Below, one piece after another: positions 57,162 through 64,000 of a stretch of 64,000 nt of DNA. This stretch comes from Stieleria magnilauensis (GTDB taxonomy: Bacteria > Planctomycetota > Planctomycetia > Pirellulales > Pirellulaceae): assembly GCA_007753675.1 (NCBI GenBank), contig CP036432.1, positions 2,330,394 through 2,394,393 of the forward strand, read 5' to 3'. A model generated the notes under the pieces. The model was not told where the DNA came from, ran no database searches, and saw nothing but the letters and a program-made list of their open reading frames with translations. Each line of letters starts with the position of its first letter. Position 1 is the stretch's first letter. The position numbers were made by a program, and so were the translations under genes.

Positions 57162-59609
57162 ATGATGAAACAACAAACAGCTCTCCGGCCGCACGCTGCG
57201 GCATGGGTGGGCGCGTTCCTGATCGGAACGATGCTGATCCAAAACGCATCCGCGACACTCCCTGCCGTCACCAGCTTGGAACCGCGCGGCGTCGTCCGCG
57301 GTGAAGAATCGGTCGTCACCTTCAAAGGCACACGCCTGAGTGACGCCTCCGAAGTCCTCTGCGACTTGCCCGGCATCGAGATCTTAGAAGTCAAAGCGGT
57401 CAGCAACAGTGCGACGGAAGTTAAACTTCGCGCAGCTGCGGACCTGACGCCGGGCTTGTATCCGATCCGGTTGGTCACCAAGAGCGGGATTGCCAACCTT
57501 CGCCTGCTGGGCGTCGGTGCGATGCCCGTCGTTGCCGAAGTCGAACCGAACAACGATTTCGCCGCACCGCAGGTGATCGAGTTGAATTCGACGATCGACG
57601 GCGTGGTCAAACGCGAAGACATCGACCACTACCAGGTCGAGTTGAAAGCCGGCCAGACGCTGAACGTCGAAATCGAAGGCATTCGAATCGCCAACTCACT
57701 GCGCAACCAAAACATCCTCGATCCCTACATCGCGATCCTGGACGAAGGCCGATTCGAAGTCGCCTCCAGTGACGACTCCTCGCTGTTCCAACAGGACGGT
57801 TTGTGTAGCTTCACCGCTCCCGCCGACGGCAAGTATTCCATCCTGGTCCGCGATAGTTCCTTCCTGGGCAGCGATTTGGGTGGATACCGGCTTCATGTCG
57901 GCACCTACCCGCGACCGGTCGCAGTGATCCCGGCCGGCGGCCCGCCGTCGACCGTCTTGGATGCCAAGTTGATCCTGTCCGACGGCAGCGAACGGTCGGC
58001 CAAGATTCCGCTTCCCAGCGAAAACTATCCACAATGGGGCGTGACGACCGAAGACGAAAATGGAGTCACCCCGTCGCCGAACTGGATTCGCGTCAACGAG
58101 CTGCCCGTCGCGATGGAACAAGAACCCAATGATGATCGCCGATCCGCTCCCGTGGTTCCGGTTCCCGGTGCCTATTGTGGTGTGATCGAGAAACCCGAGG
58201 ACTACGATTGCTTCACCTTTGAAGCCAAAAAGGGCACCAAGTACCGCGTCGAAGTGTTTGCCCGAGACGTCCTGCGTTCACCCTTGGACGCCGTGCTGAA
58301 CGTGTTCGATCCGAAGCACGCGACGATCACGTCCAGCGACGACAGCCGCGGAAAGATTGATCCGTTTCTCGAATTTGATGCCAAGGTCGACGGCAAACAC
58401 ACCGTTCGAGTTTATGACCACCTTCGTGGCGGCGGACCGACCTACACCTATCGAATCGAAGTCAGCACGCCGACGCCGGCGGTCAACCTGTCGCTCAAGG
58501 AACTCCGTCGTGACGAGGCTCATGTCGTCGCGGTTCCGATCGGCGGAAGCGTCGGCATGGTCGTCTCGGCCGCCCGCGACCGATACAACGGCGAAGTCAA
58601 TCTGTCCTTCGAAGGACTTCCCAAAGGCGTCACGGCGACGACGTTCCCGATGCCGGCCGGACGCCCCGAGGTCCCGGTCTTGCTGACCGCGGCCCCGGAC
58701 GCCACGCACAACGCCTCGCTGTACACGATCTTTGCCAAAGGCGACGACAAGAACCCGTTGGTCGGCGGCAAGCTTTCGCAACACCACAAACTGGTGCTGG
58801 GACAAAACCGCCGCGAGATGTGGGGATACGATACCGAACGCGCCGCGATGGCCGTGACCGATGAAGTTCCCTTCACCATCGAAGTCGTGCAACCGAAGAC
58901 GCCGATCGTGCGGAGCGGCAGCAAGAACCTGAAGGTACGGATTAACAAGAAAGAAGGCTTCGACGACGCCGTCTCCATCCGCACCCTCTACAACCCGCCG
59001 GGTATCTCGATCAACAACAGTCGCTCGATCGCCAAGGGCAAAACCGAAGTCGACATTCCAATCACCGCCAACACCGGTGCCGGAATCGGAACCTGGCCGA
59101 TCATCTTCGTGGCCTCCTACAATACCAAAACGGGTCCCGCCCAAACGGCCACGCCACCGATCATGTTGGAAGTGGAAAACTCGATCTTCAAGTACACGTT
59201 CCCCAAGTCGGCCGGCGAACTGGGAACTGAAGTCAGCGTTACGATTCCAATCGAAATCCTGCGTGAATACCCTGGGGAAGCCGAGGTGGAACTGGTCGGA
59301 ATCCCGGCCGGAGTGACCAGCCCCGCCGCCACCCAGCCGGTCACCCCGGAATCGGAAAGTGTGACGTTCCCGCTGGTCATCGACGCGAAGGCGAAGGTTG
59401 GCACCCACCGGACACTCAATTGCATCGCCCGCGTCAAAGTCGGTGACGAAACGATCGTCCAGACCAACGGTTCAGGTGAGCTGCGGATCGATAAACCACT
59501 GCCGTCGAAAGTCGATGCCCCAAAACCGGCCGCTCCGAAACCGGCCGCCAAAGCACCCGCCAAGCCCAAGCCGCTCAGCCGCTTGGAACAGCTTCGGCAA
59601 AAGAAATAA
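57162..59609 (+). CDS. Secreted protein with PPC domains
   Basis: An 815-residue exported protein. The signal peptide is AAAWVGAFLIGTMLIQNASA. A TIG-like N-terminal segment (VTSLEPRGVVRGEESVVTF) is followed by two PPC (pre-peptidase C-terminal) domains opening with AEVEPNNDFAAPQVIELN (about 128) and MEQEPNDDRRSAPVVPV (about 318). Ig-like beta modules follow, and the tail is rich in Lys, Pro and Ala (APKPAAPKPAAKAPAKPKPL). PPC domains commonly bind polysaccharide or aid export. Its position between DUF1501 and DUF1549 genes is the standard planctomycete order. A good terminator follows. Confidence 0.87.
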   Translation: MMKQQTALRPHAAAWVGAFLIGTMLIQNASATLPAVTSLEPRGVVRGEESVVTFKGTRLSDASEVLCDLPGIEILEVKAVSNSATEVKLRAAADLTPGLYPIRLVTKSGIANLRLLGVGAMPVVAEVEPNNDFAAPQVIELNSTIDGVVKREDIDHYQVELKAGQTLNVEIEGIRIANSLRNQNILDPYIAILDEGRFEVASSDDSSLFQQDGLCSFTAPADGKYSILVRDSSFLGSDLGGYRLHVGTYPRPVAVIPAGGPPSTVLDAKLILSDGSERSAKIPLPSENYPQWGVTTEDENGVTPSPNWIRVNELPVAMEQEPNDDRRSAPVVPVPGAYCGVIEKPEDYDCFTFEAKKGTKYRVEVFARDVLRSPLDAVLNVFDPKHATITSSDDSRGKIDPFLEFDAKVDGKHTVRVYDHLRGGGPTYTYRIEVSTPTPAVNLSLKELRRDEAHVVAVPIGGSVGMVVSAARDRYNGEVNLSFEGLPKGVTATTFPMPAGRPEVPVLLTAAPDATHNASLYTIFAKGDDKNPLVGGKLSQHHKLVLGQNRREMWGYDTERAAMAVTDEVPFTIEVVQPKTPIVRSGSKNLKVRINKKEGFDDAVSIRTLYNPPGISINNSRSIAKGKTEVDIPITANTGAGIGTWPIIFVASYNTKTGPAQTATPPIMLEVENSIFKYTFPKSAGELGTEVSVTIPIEILREYPGEAEVELVGIPAGVTSPAATQPVTPESESVTFPLVIDAKAKVGTHRTLNCIARVKVGDETIVQTNGSGELRIDKPLPSKVDAPKPAAPKPAAKAPAKPKPLSRLEQLRQKK

Positions 59610-59622
59610 ACCAGCGACGAGG

Positions 59623-59654
59623 GCACCCGCCGCATCCGCGGGTGCTTTCGTTTT
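59623..59654 (+). terminator. Intrinsic terminator after the PPC gene
   Basis: GCACCCGC (59623-59630) and GCGGGTGC (59638-59645) form a perfect 8-bp stem with a 7-base loop, followed by TTTCGTTTT. It lies 13 bases after the stop codon. Confidence 0.75.
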
Positions 59655-59757
59655 GACACCACCACAGTTTTGGTTCCGAATGGTCCACGCCATTCGGTGA
59701 CTCACCTCGACAGAACCCCGGTTCAGATCGAGTGTCCCCCCAAACAGCGTTTTTGAC

Positions 59758-62226
59758 ATGAAGACTCGCCCCGTCGCATCCCTGTTGCTCCTCGTTGCAC
59801 TGGCAATGCCATCCCTCGGCGTGACCCCCGCCGACGAAGCAGCATCCCGCCCTTCGGACTCGCCGCGGAAGCCTGACCTGGCGGTCTACCCGCCTGAAAT
59901 CAAGCTCAACTCGGCTCGTGACTTCCAGTCCTTCGTCGCCGTGCTGCGACGTGATGACGGAATCACCGAAGACGCCAGTGATCGTGTGATCTGGAAAATC
60001 GCCGATGAATCCAAGGTCAAACGAGACGAATTCCAACTGTTGCCGTTGGCCGATGGCACGACCGAATTGATCGCGGAGTATCTCGGCACCGAAGTCCGCA
60101 TCCCCGTCACGGTCTCCAACTCACAAACCAAACCGCCGATCAGCTTCACCAAAGACGTGATGCCGGTGTTGACGCGGTCCGGATGCAACACCGGTTCGTG
60201 TCACGGAGCCGCCCGCGGGAAAGATGGATTCCGAATGAGTCTGTTCGGTTTCGATCCCGATGGCGATTACCTTCGCATCACCCGTGAAATCGGCGTTCGC
60301 CGCATCAACCTGGCGATCCCCGAAGAAAGCTTGTTCCTGAAGAAGTCGATCGGCGCGGTTCCGCATACCGGCGGCAAACTGTTCGACACCGATTCGGATT
60401 ACTACGCCACCGTGCTGGAATGGTTGTCCGATGGGGCACTTGCCGATCCGGCCGACAACAAGCCGCCGACCGTCGATTCCGTCGCGATCTATCCGCAACA
60501 AGCGGTCATCGAGGGCGAGGGTTCCACCCAGCGGTTCGTCGCTGTGGCGACCTACAGCGATGGAACCACGCGTGACGTCACGCGATTGGCCGCCTTCACG
60601 TCCAACAACTCCGGCACCGCAGCCATCGATGACACCGGCAACGTGACTGCGGGTCGACGCGGAGAAGCCTTTGTGATGGCCCGCTTTGACACACACACCG
60701 TGGGCAGCCAAGTGCTCGCCCTGCCGACCGACTTGGACTACACGCCGCCGAAAATCACCGGCAACTACATCGATCAATCGGTCGGCAAGAAGCTCCAACA
60801 GCTGCGGATCCTGCCGAGTGGTTTGTGCAGCGACGAAGAGTTCATCCGTCGCGTGACGGTCGACATCACCGGCATGCTGCCGACTGAAGAAGAGTACCGC
60901 AACTTCGTCGCCGATCCGGCCGACGACAAACGCGCTGCCCTGATCGATCGATTGCTCGAACGAAAGGAGTTCAGCGAAATCTGGGCGATGAAGTTTGCTC
61001 AGCTGTTGATGATCAAGAGCACCAACCAGGTCAGCTACAAGTCGGCCTTCTTGTATGCGAACTGGTTGACCGACAAGTTCGCCAAGAATGTCCCGATCGA
61101 TCAGATGGTGCGCGACCTGCTGACCAGCACCGGTGGAACGTTCACCTCGCCGGCGACCAACTTCTATGAGATCGAGCGTGACACCCTGAAGACCGCCGAG
61201 AACGTGGCGCAGGTGTTCATGGGGATTCGCACCCAATGTGCCCAGTGTCACAACCATCCGTTCGACCGCTGGACGATGGACGATTACTACGGGTTCGCGT
61301 CCTTCTTCTCGCAGATCGGCCGCAAGAACGCCGAGGACTATCGCGAGAAAATCGTCTACAACCGAGGCGGTGGCGAAGTCAATCACTTGGTGACGAAGAA
61401 ACCCGTCCCGCCGAAGTTCCTCGGCGGTGAAGCACCCGATACGCGTGGGAAAGATCGCCGCGCGGTGGTAGCCGAGTGGCTGACCAGCCCCGATAACCCG
61501 TTCTTCGCCAAGTCGATCGCCAACCGTGTTTGGGCCCACTACATGGGCGTCGGACTGGTGGACGAAGTCGATGACATCCGCGTCAGCAATCCGCCCAGCA
61601 ACCCCGAGTTGTTTGAACTGTTGGGCGAAAAACTGGTCGAATACGACTTTGATTTCCGTCGACTCGTGCGTGACATCTGCAACAGCCAAGCCTACCAGCG
61701 CAGCTGTGAAACGAACGAAACCAACGCCCACGACAATCGCAATTACGCCCACGCGAACATCCGTCGGATTCCCGCGGAAAGCTTGTTGGACTGCATTTGC
61801 CAAGTCACCGAGGCGCCGGACAAGTTCACCGGATTGCCGATCGGAGCACGTGCGGTGCAAATCGCCGACGGCAAAACGAGCAATTACTTCCTAACCACCT
61901 TCGGTCGCGCCCCACGCGCAACGGTGTGTGAGTGTGAAGCCTCGACCGATCCTTCGCTCTCTCAGGCACTGCACTTGCTCAATGGCAGCAGCGTCAGCAG
62001 CAAGGTCGCTCAGGGAAACAAGATCAAGCGATGGATGGAGACGGAGAAGCTGACCGAGGAACAGGTGATCGACCGGATCTATGTTCGCTGCCTGTCGCGC
62101 AGCCCTTCAGCGGCTGAGCTGGCCGATTTGAAAGCCACCGTCGATAAGGCGGAAAACAAGACGGCCGCCTTGGAAGACATCTTCTGGGCCGTGCTCAACA
62201 GCCGCGAGTTTGTATTCAACCACTAG
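59758..62226 (+). CDS. DUF1549/DUF1553 protein with cytochrome-like Cys-His sites
   Basis: An 822-residue secreted protein: signal peptide PVASLLLLVALAMPSLGVTP, a first bacterial Ig-like domain, a CX4CH site (SGCNTGSCHGAARG, Cys143/Cys148/His149), a second BIG2-like domain (VDSVAIYPQQAVIEGEG), DUF1549 (EEFIRRVTVDITGMLPTEEE and onward) with a CX2CH site (CAQCHNHPFDRWTMDD, Cys494/Cys497/His498), and DUF1553 at the C-terminus (WLTSPDNPFFAKSIANRVWA, RNYAHANIRRIPAESLLD). The CX2CH site could hold heme c or another metal. The family is a planctomycete hallmark and its substrate is unknown. It lies 149 bases after the PPC gene. Confidence 0.9.
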   Translation: MKTRPVASLLLLVALAMPSLGVTPADEAASRPSDSPRKPDLAVYPPEIKLNSARDFQSFVAVLRRDDGITEDASDRVIWKIADESKVKRDEFQLLPLADGTTELIAEYLGTEVRIPVTVSNSQTKPPISFTKDVMPVLTRSGCNTGSCHGAARGKDGFRMSLFGFDPDGDYLRITREIGVRRINLAIPEESLFLKKSIGAVPHTGGKLFDTDSDYYATVLEWLSDGALADPADNKPPTVDSVAIYPQQAVIEGEGSTQRFVAVATYSDGTTRDVTRLAAFTSNNSGTAAIDDTGNVTAGRRGEAFVMARFDTHTVGSQVLALPTDLDYTPPKITGNYIDQSVGKKLQQLRILPSGLCSDEEFIRRVTVDITGMLPTEEEYRNFVADPADDKRAALIDRLLERKEFSEIWAMKFAQLLMIKSTNQVSYKSAFLYANWLTDKFAKNVPIDQMVRDLLTSTGGTFTSPATNFYEIERDTLKTAENVAQVFMGIRTQCAQCHNHPFDRWTMDDYYGFASFFSQIGRKNAEDYREKIVYNRGGGEVNHLVTKKPVPPKFLGGEAPDTRGKDRRAVVAEWLTSPDNPFFAKSIANRVWAHYMGVGLVDEVDDIRVSNPPSNPELFELLGEKLVEYDFDFRRLVRDICNSQAYQRSCETNETNAHDNRNYAHANIRRIPAESLLDCICQVTEAPDKFTGLPIGARAVQIADGKTSNYFLTTFGRAPRATVCECEASTDPSLSQALHLLNGSSVSSKVAQGNKIKRWMETEKLTEEQVIDRIYVRCLSRSPSAAELADLKATVDKAENKTAALEDIFWAVLNSREFVFNH

Positions 62227-62234
62227 TATTCCGC

Positions 62235-62378
62235 CGCAGCTTGGTTCTCGGATAGACGGTAGTGGACGAGGCGACGAGTCCTTGCCAATCTGCCGACTAC
62301 AGAGGACTCGTCGCCTCGTCCACTACCCGAAAGTCGCCTCGTCCACTACCCGAGAATTGAGCTTCGATAGACGACTAG
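62235..62378. repeat. Long palindromic repeat, copy 2, with an internal duplication
   Basis: Same unit as at 49325-49446: TTCTCGGATA, then GGTAGTGGACGAGGCGACGA, a loop, its reverse complement, and an end in AGACGACTAG. In this copy the right arm is followed by a second TCGCCTCGTCCACTACCCGA (62311-62330 and 62334-62353), a local tandem duplication of half of the palindrome. It lies directly after the DUF1553 stop codon. Confidence 0.88.
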
Positions 62379-62565
62379 GAACTTGCGAAGGTTTTGACGA
62401 CCTTCGTGACGACAAGAACGCTGAGCCGTACCAGGATGAGTCCTGGACGACAGCGATAAATTACGCGTCGCCCCTCGGGCGACGCTGATTAAACTGGATC
62501 GAGTACCGAATTCGACGCGGGCCTAAGCCCCAGGCCCCCTCTCCCCCGCCTTACCCTCTCCCGCC
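62379..62565. other. Spacer ahead of the cytochrome c/WD40 gene
   Basis: Nothing recognisable apart from a CGTCGCCC-TCG-GGCGACG hairpin near 62467-62485 and a pyrimidine-rich run (CCCCAGGCCCCCTCTCCCCC, about 62528-62547) just before the start codon. Confidence 0.4.
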
Positions 62566-64000
62566 ATGTCTGTTCGATCTGCATTAGTTCGTTTCGCTGC
62601 GTTCTCGACCCTGTCGGCTGTATCCGTTTGCCAAGCGGCAGACGCGGCTCCGAAGAAAGTCACCTACGAAGACGACGTCAAACCGATCTTTCGACAGTAC
62701 TGCCTGAACTGTCACCAGCAGAGCGACAAAAAGGGTGGACTGGCACTGGACACGTTCGGCTCGGTCGTCGAAGGCGGCGGCAGTGGCGAAGTCGTTTTCG
62801 ACGATGGTGATGCCGAGAGCAGCCGTCTGTGGCAACTGGTCAACCACGACGACACGCCCGTGATGCCGCCCAAGCAAGACAAGCTGCCGGCAGACAAGTT
62901 GGCGATCATTCGAGCCTGGATTGAAGGCGGGATTCTGGAGAACTCCGGATCCAAAGCCAAAAAAATGAAGTCGAACGCGCTGGCCTTTGTCGCTCCCACC
63001 GGCGGCAAGCCCGACGGCCCCGTCGCGATGCCCGAAACGCTGCCGTTGGAAACCCCGGTCGTCACCTCGCGAGCCGCCGCGGTGACCGCGATCGCGGCCA
63101 GTCCCTGGGCTCCGCTGGTCGCCGTCGCCGGCCAAAACCAAATCGTGATGTATCACAGCGACACCGCGGAACTGCTGGGTATTCTGCCGTTCCCCGAAGG
63201 CGTCGCTCAGGAGCTGCGTTTCAGCGGTGATGGTTCGTACCTGATCGCCGGCGGCGGCGAACACTCCGTGCTCGGACTCGTTGCGATCTATGACGTCAAA
63301 ACCGGCGAACGTGTCGCGACCGTCGGCGACGAATTGGATATCGTGTTCGGTGCCGACGCCAACGACACCCTGTCGCGCGTCGCGATGGGCGGACCGCAAA
63401 AGATGCTGCGGATCTTTGACGTCAGCAGCGGCGAAAAACTGTTCGACATCAAGAAACACACCGATTGGATCTACGCCGTCGCCTACAGCCCCGATGGAGT
63501 GCTGCTGGCCTCCGGAGACCGCTCGGGCGGGCTGATCGTTTGGGAAGCCGAAACGGGTCGCCAGTACCTGGATCTTGCCGGTCACAAAGGCGGCATCACC
63601 TCACTCGCCTGGCGCGATGATTCCAACGTCTTGGCCAGTGCCAGTGAGGACGGGACGGTCAAGCTGTGGGACATGGTCTCCGGCAAGGCGATCAAATCGA
63701 TCAACGCCCACGGCGGCGGTGTCACGGCGGTCCGGTTCGACCACCAAGCCCAATTGGCCACCGCCGGCCGGGACAATCGGGCCAAATTGTGGGATGCAGC
63801 CGGCAAGGAACTGAAGTCGTTCAGCCATGCCGGCGAAGACATGCTGGAAGTCGCCATCACCCACGACGGAAAACGTCTGATCTATGGGGATTGGGCCGGA
63901 TCCGTGTTCAACACTCCGGTCGAAACCCCCGATGCCATGGTCCGCTTGGCAGCCAACCCCGAACCGGCCGCCAAACGGGTTGAAGCCGTCAAAACGACCC
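62566..64000 (+). CDS. Cytochrome c/WD40 fusion, 3' end beyond window
   Basis: The 478 visible residues begin with a signal peptide (SALVRFAAFSTLSAVSVCQA), followed by a planctomycete-type cytochrome domain with CX2CH heme site QYCLNCHQQS (Cys46/Cys49/His50) and a candidate Met ligand in DTPVMPPKQDKLP. From about residue 180 a WD40/beta-propeller follows (for example DWIYAVAYSPDGVLLASGD, VLASASEDGTVKLWDMVSG, QLATAGRDNRAKLWDAAG). The frame is open to the end of the window. Such proteins occur next to DUF1549/1553 proteins and probably act in extracytoplasmic electron transfer with a propeller docking surface. Confidence 0.9.
   Translation, partial: MSVRSALVRFAAFSTLSAVSVCQAADAAPKKVTYEDDVKPIFRQYCLNCHQQSDKKGGLALDTFGSVVEGGGSGEVVFDDGDAESSRLWQLVNHDDTPVMPPKQDKLPADKLAIIRAWIEGGILENSGSKAKKMKSNALAFVAPTGGKPDGPVAMPETLPLETPVVTSRAAAVTAIAASPWAPLVAVAGQNQIVMYHSDTAELLGILPFPEGVAQELRFSGDGSYLIAGGGEHSVLGLVAIYDVKTGERVATVGDELDIVFGADANDTLSRVAMGGPQKMLRIFDVSSGEKLFDIKKHTDWIYAVAYSPDGVLLASGDRSGGLIVWEAETGRQYLDLAGHKGGITSLAWRDDSNVLASASEDGTVKLWDMVSGKAIKSINAHGGGVTAVRFDHQAQLATAGRDNRAKLWDAAGKELKSFSHAGEDMLEVAITHDGKRLIYGDWAGSVFNTPVETPDAMVRLAANPEPAAKRVEAVKTT

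Overview
The window looks like a chromosomal segment of a Planctomycetota bacterium of the Pirellulaceae type (Rhodopirellula-like). The evidence is the family content: DUF1501, PPC-domain and DUF1549/DUF1553 proteins, a cytochrome c/WD40 fusion, an exosortase, very large pseudopilin-like proteins, and many short dispersed palindromic or tandem repeats between genes. Genus assignment is inference; no rRNA or tRNA gene is visible. Base composition is GC-rich, so long open frames antisense to real genes are common and were discarded.

Region 1 (1-2.3 kb): the end of a CrtI-type carotenoid desaturase gene, then a complete IS1182-like insertion sequence (504-2278; 19-bp inverted repeats, 4-bp GTCA target duplication). 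It splits a dispersed repeat whose unbroken copy lies at about 48.72 kb. Region 2 (2.4-26.2 kb, all on the minus strand): a type IV pilus/type II secretion-like locus. In transcription order it holds a PilB/GspE ATPase, a PilT ATPase, a second PilB/GspE ATPase, a PilC/GspF platform protein with an extra hydrophobic insertion, two GspG-like, one GspH-like and one GspI/PilV-like pseudopilin, a 2564-residue GspK/PilX-like protein, a 917-residue GspJ/PilW-like protein and a small anchored protein. No prepilin peptidase or outer-membrane secretin is in view.

Region 3 (26.4-30.6 kb): six tandem 80-bp repeats, a divergent UvrA-like protein, and a compact cassette in which a frameshifted GxxExxY-family gene fills the space between two 31-bp inverted repeats (29984-30591). 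This cassette is the best candidate for an undescribed mobile unit. Region 4 (30.6-36.3 kb, minus strand): a ribose-type ABC transport operon (lacI-family regulator, rbsK, rbsB, rbsA, rbsC) with ATGA overlaps. Region 5 (36.6-42 kb): hisA, a secreted alpha/beta hydrolase whose 5' end carries three in-frame 84-bp repeats, a small membrane protein, a methylmalonyl-CoA epimerase-like protein and a sugar-nucleotide epimerase.

Region 6 (42.6-49.3 kb): an exopolysaccharide/exosortase block with a Wzz/BY-kinase fusion, an exosortase with an EpsI-like C-terminal part, an anchored TPR protein and a small membrane protein. Region 7 (49.4-54.8 kb): a palindromic repeat, a strongly structured untranslated stretch ending in an intrinsic terminator, then cimA, valS and a small gene. 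This groups branched-chain amino acid synthesis with valine charging. Region 8 (54.8-64 kb): a degenerate repeat field, then a plus-strand planctomycete cluster of DUF1501 (Tat-exported), PPC-repeat, DUF1549/1553 and cytochrome c/WD40 proteins. The last gene runs off the window.
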